A stretch of 64,000 bases of DNA, from the NCBI GenBank assembly GCA_963691815.1, contig OY829650.1:33853077-33917076 (forward strand), given 5' to 3'. How positions within the stretch are numbered: position 1 is the stretch's first letter; each line of letters opens with the position of its first letter. The notes under the pieces are model-generated. The model was given only the letters and a program-made list of their open reading frames with translations. It was not told the origin of the DNA and did not search any database. Below, one piece after another: positions 23,877 through 34,308 of this stretch. Made by a program: the position numbers and the translations under genes. This DNA is from Echiichthys vipera (lineage: Eukaryota > Chordata > Actinopteri > Perciformes > Trachinidae).

Positions 23877-25302
23877 CACTATGGAAATGTTGACTCGAGA
23901 TCCGGTGTTTTCAGATATTTTCTGATGTTTTTTGAATTCCTGTTTTTTAATTTTTTATGTGCCTGTTTACACTGTTATGTGAATTCAGATTATTTTTAAT
24001 CGGCCTTCTTTCCAGGTACTGGAAGCTCGTCCACATGTGGAGTTCAGTTCATTAGTAAAGTATATATTTTCTTCACAGGTTTCTTTTTTTTTTTATTATC
24101 ACCCAGCGCCACAAGGTTATCTGAAGTATTCTTGTTCTCTGTTTGGTCAAAGGGCTTTACTGAAGCCTGACACTTATCATAGACAGATTTACAGAGGTGA
24201 CCTGTATCGATAAAGCATGTGCATTCTAACCCACGGTGGACAGTGGGGTTTCATACAGACAGGCATTCTACTTATTTATCTTATCTGATGTAGAAAAATA
24301 CCTCATGGCCTGCCGACCTAAGGCATCTTGGCGCCCTCTGCTGGCTAATTGAATTAACTTCACATGGTTATTAATCTGTCTGTTCTGGAATATATATTTT
24401 CCCAGTGTATTATTTTTTCTCCTTTCTTGTGGTGACTTAATGGGTCAAATACTGTTTGTTAAGAGAGGAGAGCCCTGAAGCTCAGTTTAGCTGTTAGTTG
24501 CCAGCTGGAGAGCTCAGAAGGTGTTTTTTTTCTATGGGAGTAGCCCTCAGATTGGTCACAATGTTATTGTCTTGGGTCCCTGTATCTTTTGGTCAGATAT
24601 TAAAATACAAAAAATTTGTGGTTGGTAGTTGTGACTGTTTTGTTCAAAACTGCTGAATTCTATCTTTATGACTTATTGTTGTTCAAACGCTAGCTTGTTG
24701 TTGTTGCCATAGCTACGGTAAACATTCAGGTAACGTCAGTGACAGTTACCATTACTATTATTATTATTATATGGATAAAATACAGAACAACAACCCATAA
24801 TACTTAATTGATATACTAAGAGCTATAACTAACGTTAGATATAAGGCCACAGAAGCTCTGTCATTGCCTTAGCTTATATTAGGTTAGCTATAATCTTCCA
24901 AACAACTATAAACCATGAAATCCAGCATTTCTGAACAAAACCTACTACAAATAACAACAGTCACACCAGTTAGAGGAACTGTAACCGATGTGTTATAAGT
25001 TATTTTGTCAAAGTTGGGCGGCTGTTAAACTACAGTACGTCACACGAAAATCAAATAAAATGCTTAGTAATTCAATTTGGATTTTAGTATTTTAAAACAA
25101 AAATCAAATAACAATTCGTTTGTGAATTGAAAATCGAGTGACCATAGATTATACAGACCTTTTATGTTGTTTTGTTCTGTTTTATGTGTTTTTGAACTTT
25201 TTTTTTCCTTCTGTTTTACCCTTCCTCCCCACTCTCTTCCTCCATTACTAGAGAATACTTTAAGGTCATGAGGTGTCATTCTAATTTATTATTATTGTTC
25301 CT
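23877..25302 (+). other. Stretch between LINE ORF1 and ORF2, no gene
   Basis: The first ~120 bases and the last ~150 bases (T-rich, ending just before an ATG at 25303) could be inter-ORF spacer of the L1-type LINE. The middle (about 24.0-25.1 kb) is too long for that and may be a further insertion, but I see no terminal repeats or coding sequence in it. Confidence 0.45.
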
Positions 25303-25963
25303 ATGGCTAATGCTGTAAAAACAGGTACTGGAGTGCATCTGATTTCCTGGAATACTAAGAACAATGTGATCAAAATTGGTAAGGTCCTGACACAGTTGCA
25401 GCACCTTAAGGGGGATGTGATGTTCCTGCAGGAAATACATTGCAAATCAGCTGACACCCCATGTATTAAGAGGGCGTGGATGAGTCACTTATTCCATGCA
25501 AATGTATAGATATAGAGTTGGAGAGGCAGCCATCATCATTTATAAAAGGGTCCTGTTTGAGCCGACAAATCCTAGATAGTGACTGCCATTATGTCATAGT
25601 TTCAGGCACACTTCCGAACACACCGGTGGTCTTAGTTTCGGTTTATGTGCCCACCTGGGACGATGAACAGTTTTTTACAAGGCTATTTGAAAAAATCCCA
25701 AATGCCTTGGTTGGAGACTTTAATCTGGTGCAGGATGTGACTCTTGACAGATTTACACTATCCAAATCAGCGCACACAGTAAAAACTGAACGACTGAAAT
25801 CCGCTCTTACATAGACTTTAATGACACCCCTGACGTCAGCAGTGGCACTCTATGGGAAGCGCTTAAAGCTACTATTCAGGGGCAAGTAATATCCTATGTT
25901 TCTCAAATGAGAAGGGCTGAACGGGCTAGGCTGGTGAAAATTGCAGAGGAACTGTTAAAACTT
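25303..25963 (+). pseudogene. L1/Tx1-type LINE ORF2, endonuclease part
   Basis: The ATG at 25303 opens a frame with GVHLISWNTKNNV and VMFLQEIHC, the first two motifs of an APE-type endonuclease; the glutamate in LQE binds the catalytic metal. After a frameshift near 25500, the frame at 25476-25814 gives VVLVSVYVPT and VGDFNLVQD, the GDFN motif. The C-terminal endonuclease motifs are missing or degraded. The endonuclease nicks target DNA to prime reverse transcription. The frame is then interrupted by the 156-bp insertion at 25964. Confidence 0.87.
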
Positions 25964-26119
25964 CAATTCAATTCTATTTTATTTATAGTGCAAAATCATA
26001 ACAAAAGTTATCACAGGACACTTGACAGAGTAGGTATAGACCACACTCTATGACTTATTTATGATTTACATAGACCCAACAATTCCCCCGTAGAGTACGG
26101 TAGCAACAAAAACCTTCCC
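25964..26119. mobile_element. 156-bp insertion inside LINE ORF2
   Basis: Flanked by the exact 8-mer TAAAACTT at 25956-25963 and 26120-26127. The LINE protein frame resumes on the far side. The insert (CAATTCAATTCTATTTTATT ... GACCACACTCTATGAC ... CCAACAATTCCCCCG) matches a repeat I recognise as common in fish genomes. This copy is short. The class is uncertain. Confidence 0.8.
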
Positions 26120-27542
26120 TAAAACTTGATGGAACTTACTCCACCTCTCCATCCCCTTGCCTCTATAAGAAACGGCTACTACTGCATTTGGAACACGGCC
26201 TCTTAATGACATGCAAAGTTGAGAGACAGCTGCGACAATTCAAACAAATCTTTTTTGAGCAGGGAGATAAGGCAGGGAGTATCTTGGCACAGCAGGCCCA
26301 TGCAGATAGTGCTTCCAGACTGATTTCTAAAATCCAACTACCAGACGGCAGCCTCACTTCTAATCCAGTGATGATCAATAAGTCTTTTTCTGATTTCTAC
26401 ACTGCATTATATACTTCCGAATGCAGCCCAATTACTGCAGCCCCCCCTTATCCCTTAGACTGATTGATATAAAATATCTCTAAGGAACTCGGTAGACCCA
26501 TCTCTCCCTTTGGAGTTGCATGAAGCGATCAAGTCTATGCAAAACAGGAAATCTCCTGGTCCCGATGGTTTTACAGTCGTGTTCTTTAAGGCCTTGTGAG
26601 AATGTTCAATGAATTCTTTACTGAAGGCAGACTCCAATGATCTTGTATGAGGCATCTATTTCATTACTGCTAAAGAAAGACAGGGATCCTACTTCATGTG
26701 GCAGCTACAGCCCCGTCTCACTTTTAAATGTAGATTGTAAGATCCTTGCTAAGGTCCTCACCCTTCGTCTCCAAAGTGTGATGTCATCAATAATTTTGCT
26801 AGACCAGACAGGCATCAAAATTTGACCTTGATTCTAATTTTATTTCTTTTGTTAAGCTTCTATATGTAACCCCCTCTGCATCTGTAAACACTCTCAGTGT
26901 CTGATCAGCACATTTCCCTCTCAAACGTGGGACCTGGCAGGGCTGTCTGCTCTCACCCTTGCTGTTCAACATAGCCATCGAGCCATTAGCCATCTGGCTT
27001 AGAAACCATAATGAGTTTGAAGGCATCACTCGTTTTGGTCCAAGCCACAAACTTTTCTTATATGCCGATGACCTTCTCTTATTTATTTCAAACCCCACAT
27101 CCTCCCTACCCCCAGTTTTATCAATTCTGGATTAGTATGGGCAGCTGTCGCTAACTTGAATATTCAGAAAAGCGAGTTATTTTTTGTCAAAAACTTGGCA
27201 AGATCACTCCCACAATCCATATTCTTCTTTAAAACAGCTGAAAAAGAGTTCAAGTATTTGAGGGTGTTTATCACCAGCTCCTTCAGCGACCTTTTTCAAA
27301 AGAACTTCCAGCGCTATTGGATAAATGCAAGTCAGTCTTGTCTAGATGGGCGGGCCTCTCCCTGTCGCTTGCAGGCCGGCTTATTAAGATGGTCATTTTA
27401 CCGAAGTTTCTGTATCTTTTTCAACACCTCCCAATTTTTCTTAATATCCCCTGACTGCTGTTTTTGGGCTCCCTCCGTCTTAAAATCTGACTACTACTAC
27501 ACAACGTGTCGTGGCCTTTACCACCCTGCTCGCCAGATGTAA
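26120..27542 (+). pseudogene. L1/Tx1-type LINE ORF2, reverse transcriptase part
   Basis: Scattered over several frames are the RT landmarks: QGDKAGSILAQQ-like linker, SPGPDGFTVVFFK (about 26553-26590), LLNVDCKILAKVLTLRL, GTWQGCLLSPLLFNIAIEPL (about 26929-26988) and the catalytic LYADDLLLFIS (about 27058-27090). FKYLRVFITSSFSDLF follows in the thumb region. At least five frameshifts or stops make it inactive. There is a deletion between LDQTGI and the next block. It ends near 27542 without a clear tail. Confidence 0.88.
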
Positions 27543-27705
27543 CATTCTCCTACATTCTCGCTCTTATTAGTAATAGTCTCAGTGTTACTCCTGATGATGC
27601 TGAGGACACTTCCTAGTGCCTGGAAGCAGAGAACAGAACATATGGCAACTGAGAGTAGTCAGACAACTAAAAGAGGTTTAGATACATGGATAGATAGATA
27701 TTCAG

Positions 27706-28252
27706 TCCGTTTACATGATCATCAGTAACCCGAATTGCCCTTACCCTGGTTAAGGGAATGATCGGATTATTGAGGTGCCCCTCTTATACATGAGCAGGGG
27801 TTGAATGGGAAAATGACAGAGTAACTCGACCTCCACCAACATACAGCTTGACTGACCATGGCTTTTTTTTCCGGTTCCCCTTTGTCAAAATCACAAACGG
27901 CCGACTTTTGGACAGAATTACGACCGAAACGGGTCTTCTTGGTAGTAATGTTACTAGCCGTTGCGAAGTCTTCCCTTGGTTTTTTCACATTGTTTTCAGC
28001 GCCGTTGCTTCCTGGTTATTGTATTTCCGGGTCAAAAGCCACCGCCGTGAAGTGGGAAGCATGCGCAGTCGAGAAACCTGATAATAACCCGAGAACAGTG
28101 TTTACATGCAGGAATAATCGGGGAACTGAAGGAGTTCTCTAGGTCTGTAAACCGGGGTATGAAAACCCCGATTGTTTACATGGTGTTTAAGAAACCGGGG
28201 TATGCCCTTAACCCGAATATAATCTGGTTTTTAAACTGCATGTAAACACACT
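27706..28252. mobile_element. Non-autonomous TIR element, unassigned
   Basis: Both ends carry GTTTACATG-type sequence in inverted orientation (CCGTTTACATGATC at the left; GCATGTAAACACA at the right). Just inside both ends are related blocks containing CCCTTA, CCCGAAT and the GGTTAAGGG type. Several GTTTACATG repeats occur within. No transposase frame is visible. I recognise this kind of element from fish genomes but cannot name the superfamily. Confidence 0.55.
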
Positions 28253-28966
28253 CTTTTTGCTGTGGCAGCCCTCAGTATTCTTATCTGGTATTCTGATGAC
28301 GGTCATTCGTGTCCTTTTGTTATTTTATTATTCACCCAGTATAGTCCTCCTGAACACTTACAATATTACAATACTTACAATACAACAAAAATTAGTTTCT
28401 GGCCTACTAATTAAGGTGTCTCGCTTTGCCGGGCCTATCTCCAAAGTGCTGATTCAATGCTGGGGCAGTGCCAGGGGCCTGATGTCAGGCTTTTTCCCTG
28501 TACTGTAGCAAGACCAGCTAAATAATTATGTGCAGGGCTTTAAATTGACAGCTTCCCAGCCGCCAAATGCAGGTAAAAATTTACTATGGCGTTTAACATT
28601 GTAAAGTTACTAGCCAATTGAGCTGATGATGAATGAATAAAATAACACTGCGTCTGTTTGAGTTGGCAAAATGAGATGAGCTAAATGCTGACAGCAAGGT
28701 CAGCTGATAAGCATGCAAACATGGCGGATGGCGACATATAGGCCTATATATTATTGTAACACTGGTCCTTGGAGTACTGTGCAACTGTGCCACCACAGGA
28801 GCACAGCTGTGATCCAGTGTGCAGTCAACAGCCAGGGCATGGTGGCCTGTCCGCCCTGGTGTTCTCTGAATCCCATACACCAGACCCATACTCTGCTGGT
28901 CCTGAACCACAAAATCCTCTTTAATAACTGCCAGAGCTTCGTACAGCCGAAGCAACGGTTGCATCG
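28253..28966. other. Stretch without supported gene
   Basis: The minus-strand frame 28593-29192 overlaps the LINE ORF1 on the other strand and has no domain. The region just before 28967 may be the degraded 5' part of the L2/CR1 LINE. Confidence 0.45.
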
Positions 28967-29560
28967 GTGGCAGAGAAGAGGAAATATAGAGCATGTCAGC
29001 AGGACAACAAACTTTTGCGTGTGCTGCACGTCTTGTCACCAGGGGCAAGAAGTGCAGCACAGAAAGAGCTAACCACTGGGCCTCAAACTCTGATAGTGGG
29101 TGACAGAGCTGTGAATAAGATAAAACGCTTTTGCAGCAAGAAAAACACCAAGGTACTCTGTTTTCCCAATGACGTGGTGTCTGATGTCTCAAAGAAGATC
29201 CTTAAGATTGCTGCTGAGCATCAGACACTGAGGTCTCTTCTCATCCACACAGGAGCCCTTGATGTTTTGAAGCAACAATCGGGTGTATTAAAACAAGACT
29301 TCATTAATCTGATAAACAAAGTTCAGTGTTTAAATGCTGAAATGTTTTTCAGTGGACGTCTACCAACACTTCGGCGGGGAGGTGAGAGATACAGCAGGCT
29401 GATGATGCTAAACAGTGGCTCTAAGACACGTGTACTGCTCAATCAATGAACTTTATTGACAATTTCATCTTTTGGAAAAGAGGCACTTCTTTAAGGCAGA
29501 TGGATTTTGACCTAACAAGTCTTGAGTACAGCTGCTAAGTTCCAACATTTTTTATTTTTT
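28967..29560 (+). pseudogene. L2/CR1-type LINE ORF1, esterase-like domain
   Basis: The frame 28967-29449 reads TLIVGDRAVNKIKRFCSKKN, FPNDVVSDVSKKILKIAAEH, LLIHTGALDVLKQQ and EMFFSGRLPTLRRGGERYSRL. This is the SGNH-hydrolase-like (esterase) ORF1 found in L2/CR1 LINEs. The block I motif, normally GDS, here reads GDR, so the serine nucleophile is lost. A frameshift near 29440 moves the C-terminal block (FIDNF..., RRHLFKADGF-like) to other frames. The role of the esterase in retrotransposition is not settled; membrane or RNP association has been suggested. Confidence 0.82.
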
Positions 29561-30062
29561 TGCGTCAGGCACCAGCAGTCCCTGTCAAGGACAAGAGACA
29601 CGAAAAGCCAAAACAAAAGATAAGATGGCGCTCTGGTGAGGGCGCTGAAATAAGGATTGACCATGGAGGACAGCGGACTCAGAAAGAACCTGCAACGTCA
29701 CCATCTGCACCCCAAAAAGTGGATTATCCTCAAGCCCCAACATGAGACTCCCAACCTTCACGTCCCAACACCCCACCCAGCCCCCAACTCTCTCCATTTA
29801 GTCTTGACTCGCCATTTCTGGATTTCCCGACAGGATGAAGAGCCTCGTCAATACTGGAATCCAACTAACACCACGCCAGGATCTAATTTTTTCCCCCATT
29901 AATCTCCCACACCGTCCACACCCTCTCCCTCCACCACAATCCTCGACCAAAAGTCACCGAGCTCCCCCAGCTCCTCTAAATCATCGGACCACTGAGTCTT
30001 TCAGAATATTTCTGTGTGTTCTTTGACTTACAGATAACTCCAATCTTTCAGTTAACCTCTGT
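29561..30062 (+). mobile_element. L2/CR1 LINE inter-ORF remnant
   Basis: Proline-rich short frames (PHRPHPLPPPQSS) and a segment resembling the usual L2 junction between ORF1 and ORF2. The APE endonuclease that should start ORF2 is not found before the RT linker, so several hundred bases appear deleted. Confidence 0.55.
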
Positions 30063-32262
30063 GTCTGTGTGAGTGCAGAGACAGTTGAATTTCAACTGCA
30101 AAATCTCAAATGTCATTGATACCATTGCACCTTGGGGCGGCTCAGTAGCTCAGTCCATAGGTGACTTGGCTGGGAACCGGAGGGTCGTTGGTTCGAGTCT
30201 CTGTGTGGACCATGAATGGAGCGTGGACTGGTGGCTGGAGAGGTGCCAGTTCATCTCCTGGGCACTGCCGAGGTGCTGTTGAACAAGGCACCGAACCCCC
30301 AACTGCTCGGGGCGCCGGTCACTGGCAGCTCCCTCGCTCTTACATCTCTCCATTAGTTGCATGTATCTAGGTCATGTCCATGCATGTGTGTGTATTTCGG
30401 GCCTGTGTTGGAAAATTTTAAAAATTGAGTGAAAATTGAATTTCCCCATTGCGGGACGAATAAAGGAATTCTTTTTCTTCTTCTATTAAAACTAAGATGA
30501 CCTTGACCAGACAGAGAACACCATGGAGGAACACTATGATGGTAAAGGCTCTGGAAACAGAATGCAGGAAATCAGAGCATAAATGGAGAAAAACTAAACT
30601 TCAAATTCACTATGACTTCTACAAACAAAGTCTTTGCAGTTTTAAACATGGGTTATTCAAGGCAAGGCAGTAACAGTTTTCTGAAATGATTAATAAGAAC
30701 ATAAACTTACAAATGCCCCAAAAGAGATAGTTTCAGAACCATCCTCAACAAAAAAATGCAGTGAATTTGCATGCTTTTTCAATGAAAAAAATCAAATCTA
30801 AGGCTAAATATCCACACAAATCAGCAAAATAATACATTGATGCAATCCCTAAAAATTATCTAGGAATAAATCAACTGTAATGTCAGAGTTTAATACAGTT
30901 GATCAAAAAATGGTAGAAGAGACAGTTAAGCATTTTAAATCATCGACATGTTGTCTTGACAAAATACATTCTGACTTTTTAAAAACTATTGTAAGCTATG
31001 TCCAAACAGATCTGCAGCAAATAATAAATTGCTCACTTCAATCAGGCATATTTCCTAAACCCCTAAAAGTAGCTGCCATCAAGCCACTCTTAAAAAAGAG
31101 AACTTTGGATACCACCATTTTAACTAACTCCAGACCCGTCTCAAATCTTCCCTCAATAGCCAAGATTGTTGAGAAAGTGTTTTTTAAACAACTCAGCAAC
31201 TTTTTGAACTCCAGTGGACTTTTTAACAAATTTCAATCAGGCATCTGACCTCACCATAGTACAGAAACAGCTCTTATATAGAGTTTTAAATTACACAAGG
31301 TTGACCACTGACTCAGGCATGGTGTCAGTTCTGGTCCTGTTGGATCTCTGTGCTGCCTTTGACACTGTGGATCACAGTATACTGCTGAACAGGTTAGAAA
31401 CCTGGGCAGGACTCAGCGGGACAGTCCTAAAATGGGTCAGGTTCTACTTGGAGGAGCAGAGTTATTTTGTGATCATTGGTAGTTATCAATCTGATCGAGT
31501 GGTTATGACTATGACTATGGCTATGTGGAGTTCCTCAGGAGTCAGTCCTTGGACCCCTTCTGTTCAACTTATATGTGCTGCCTTTGGGTCAATTTCTGCA
31601 GAATTATGATGTCAGCTATCATAGTTATGCAGATGACACACAGATATATCCCGCACTGTCTCCAGATGACTGCAGTCCAATAGAGGCATTATGTCACTGT
31701 TTAGAGCAAGTCAAAAAATGGATGAACCAAAATTTCCTTCAGTTAAATCAAGAAAAAACTGAGAACATTGTTTTTGGCAATAAAGAGAAGAGGGTTGCTG
31801 TCAGTAAACAGCTTGATTCACTGTCTTTAATGCTAAAGACCAAGTCCGAAACCTTGGCGTGCTGATAGACTCAGATCTGACCTTGAACAGCCATATTAAA
31901 TCAGTCACCAAATCAGCCTTTTATCAACTTAAGAACATATCCAGAATTAGGGGTTTTATGTCACAAACTGATCAGGAGACGCTGATTCATGCTTTAAACT
32001 CCAATAGACTCAACTACTGTAACAGTCTTCTGACAGGACCCCCCAGAAAAAGTATCAAACAGCTGCAGCTGCAGCGAGTTTTAACCAGAACAAAGAGATC
32101 AGATCCCATCACCCCAGTTCTTAAGACCTTACATTGGCTCCCAGTCAGCTACAAAATAGATTTTAAAGTTCTGCTACTGGTTTACAAATCACTGAATGGT
32201 TTTAGTCCTGAATACATAAATTACATGTTAGTTAGGGGTGGTTTATTGAATAAATCTGTCCT
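30063..32262 (+). pseudogene. L2-type LINE ORF2, reverse transcriptase, broken
   Basis: The linker LNFNCKISNVIDTIAP just before the nested SINE resumes after it as TPWRNTMMVKALETECRKSE. Then RT blocks follow: DKIHSDFLKTIV, VAAIKPLLKK, SRPVSNLPSIAKIVEK, LLDLCAAFDTVDHSILL, SYHSYADDTQIY (catalytic YADD near 31625), WMNQNFLQLNQEKTE, and the C-terminal HWLPVSYKIDFKVLLLVYKS. Frameshifts lie near 31245, 31500-31560 (beside a GACTAT repeat) and 31850. The order and motif spelling fit fish L2 elements. Confidence 0.9.
30134..30484 (+). mobile_element. tRNA-derived SINE, family B, copy 1 (nested in L2 LINE)
   Basis: Begins GGGGCGGCTCAGTAGCTCAG (tRNA-like 5' end and box A), with box B GGTTCGAGTCT. A body of about 280 bp (GAACAAGGCACCGAACCCCC; GCTCGGGGCGCCGGTCACTG) and a 3' end GAATAAAGGAATTC plus TTCTTCTTC follow. 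The reverse-complement copy at 56190-56527 aligns throughout. It splits the L2 ORF2 linker, so it is younger than that LINE. The 3' end may have been borrowed from a LINE, but I cannot show which. Confidence 0.88.
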
Positions 32263-32425
32263 GTTCGGATGCATGTCACGGTTCCCGCTATGCACGCTCC
32301 CGCTCCACACGCTCCTGCTCCGCTCTTCGTCGCGGGTTTCTGAATCCTCTTGGCAACAGCTCGCTAAGCTCCGCTCTGTTTGTTCGTGCCTGTCTGGTCA
32401 AACCTGTGGTTAAATCACCACATCA
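32263..32425. other. Junction between L2 LINE and hAT remnant
   Basis: GC-richer sequence with repeated CTCCGCTC/CACGCTCC words, possibly the 5' untranslated part of the hAT element. No gene seen. Confidence 0.35.
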
Positions 32426-32620
32426 ATGTCTCTTTCTACTCTGAAGAAAAGAAAGGCTGTCACAGAAAACCGTCAGTTCACCAGAGAATGGACAGAGAAG
32501 TTTTAGTTTCTGTCACTGTGAAACCCGTGCTTACTCTGCAGCCATATCTGTGTGTAAAGAGGATAAGTTGATTCGGCATTTTCAGAAAAATCATGCTACT
32601 CTGCATTTATGTTACGTTCA
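32426..32620 (+). pseudogene. BED-finger N-terminus of a hAT (Charlie/ZBED-like) transposase
   Basis: The ATG at 32426 gives MSLSTLKKRKAVTENRQF then TREWTEKF and a stop. In another frame downstream lies AAISVCKEDKLIRHFQKNH. Together these match the start of hAT/ZBED-type transposases, where a BED zinc finger (C..C ... H...H) binds the element ends. The first cysteine pair is disturbed (CETRAYS in place of CLVC-type) and the frame is broken. No catalytic domain follows, so only the 5' end survives. Confidence 0.62.
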
Positions 32621-32669
32621 TTTTTGTCAGTCCAGTTTTTGATGAATAAATTAATGTTTCATATGTGCT

Positions 32670-32845
32670 TGTAAGCCTGGTAAAGTAACTAGTAACTGAG
32701 GTAATCAAATAAATGTAGTGGAGTAAAAAGTAGAGTCTTTCCATTGATTTGTAGTGGAGTAGAAGTATAAAGCATGTAAATAAAATACTCAAGTAAAGAA
32801 GAAGAGCCTCAAACTTGTACTTAAGTCCAATAATTAAGTGAAACC
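32670..32845. mobile_element. Terminal fragment of a DNA-transposon repeat
   Basis: AGTAACTAGTAACTGAGGTA ... AGTGGAGTAAAAAGTAGAG ... ACTCAAGTAAAG ... AACTTGTACTTAAGT is the dispersed 'ACTTAAGTA' type repeat that I recall as frequent in fish. It could be the 3' end of the hAT remnant just upstream, but I cannot prove that. Confidence 0.4.
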
Positions 32846-33940
32846 CTCTGGTTAATAGGTTTGTTCATTTAACAAGGATTGTTTTTGACATGTTGTTGCA
32901 CTTTGAGGCTTATGACTACTATTAACATTGAGAAAATGAAGACAATATACTGTATGCACTCCTATGTCGCTGCATTGTTTTACAATATCCATTAATGTGA
33001 TGCTCATATTTTTCCAACCCCTCATTTTGGATAATTTTCTTCAACCAGCCTCAATTCCACATTAACTGAATAGCCCTGATGTAGCCTATTTCAGTCGGTT
33101 CAGTGATTGCTGTTTGTGTGTATTTTAGTGAAAGAAAACCTATTTTCTTCATTTCTTCCAACATTTGATAATTTAAAAGTGTTTATGTTCTTACATAGAA
33201 GGCAAACAATTGTTTACCTTTTTGCCAAATAAATATATAAACGCGCAAATGCAGCAATATCTCTCCTACTGTTTCAAAATCTCACTTCACTTTCATTTAA
33301 GATTGTTACAGTAATCCCTAAACAAGCTGCCTCATTATTTCAGTTTTTGCATGATATGTCCTTTAGAATATCTGATTAAAAAATAATCTAATTTTTAGCC
33401 TACAGATCTGATACGTGGTATTTTTAGAATCTAAAAGAAATAGAAAAAAACAACCGAACCGAACCGAAAAACCTCGACCCCAAAACCGTGATATGAACTG
33501 AACAGTGGATTTTGCGAGCCGTTCCACCCCTAATGTTAGTACAGTATAAGCCCAGTAGTACGGTGGCCCTGAGGGGCAAATCACTACAGCAAATAGAAAA
33601 CACAACCCCAAATAGGAAAGTACAACGCCAAAACCAAAACCACAACGACAACATTAACTTCTACCGGAAAAGGTAGGTCTCTCTGATCAGAGGATGGACC
33701 CTCCTGATTGGACCGACGGACTGTCTGTCTTTTAACAGGAAGGTGCGATGGAAACCCCCTGCTGCTGTACATGGCCGTGTAACGTTAGGGCGCTCTCTGA
33801 TTATCCCGGTGATATGACGAGTTTCAGAGTGAGATATTGAAGCCGACACCGACACACATGTGAGGCAGACAGCTGGTGCATCTTCCCTCAGTGCAGCAGC
33901 TTCGTTAGCCTCCGGTGCTATTGACGCCCCGGTGGGAGGA
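32846..33940. other. Stretch without supported gene; possible promoter-proximal region at the right end
   Basis: 33540-33680 (CCCTGAGGGGCAAATCACTA ... CTACCGGAAAAGGTAGG) looks like a repeat. From about 33770 to 33940 CpG dinucleotides become more frequent, just ahead of the candidate exon at 33941. Confidence 0.4.
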
Positions 33941-33990
33941 ATGGTCATGGTCATGAAGACTCAGCTGGACGAAAACATGAACTCTGCATC
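33941..33990 (+). CDS. Candidate first coding exon of an unidentified small transcript
   Basis: The ATG at 33941 has G at -3 and +4, and an in-frame stop lies upstream near 33829. The frame reads MVMVMKTQLDENMNSA and then reaches a GTAAGC splice donor at 33991, leaving two extra bases (phase 2). Joining to an acceptor at 35900-35901 (TTTTTCTCCAG) keeps the frame open for 14 more residues. I do not recognise the peptide. No homologue comes to mind, and the exon may instead be non-coding or spurious. Confidence 0.25.
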
Positions 33991-34295
33991 GTAAGCTTAA
34001 TTATTTTATGTTTGTCAGCGTCCACATGAACCACTATAAGTGTTTCAGTCATAAGAACCGAAGTGTGGTTAGTAGTCCTTCTGTAAAGCAGCCGAAACAC
34101 ACCAGCTAACAAGCTAACGCTATTGTTAGCCCGCATTAGCGGTTAGCATCGGATTGTATCAAACCTAACGTTGCAAGTTAACCCGGCAAAATCTGTAACA
34201 TCAGTTCGTTAATGTTAAAACCCTGAAGTGTAGTTACAGAGCATCAGTTTGAGATTATGTTTGCACAGCTAATGTATTTATTATTTATGGTTGTA

Positions 34296-34308
34296 AGGAC
34301 TATCATTG
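34296..34308. repeat. Target-site duplication, left copy (second Rex3-like insertion)
   Basis: AGGACTATCATTG occurs here and at 35172-35184, precisely flanking the LINE. Confidence 0.9.

Noticed and set aside
28593..29192. 199-codon minus-strand frame
   Set aside because: It lies opposite the LINE ORF1 esterase domain and has no motif of its own.
30073..30370. Box A/B signals as a free-standing tRNA gene
   Set aside because: The tRNA-like head is followed by the same 280-bp body in two places, so it is a SINE rather than a functional tRNA gene.
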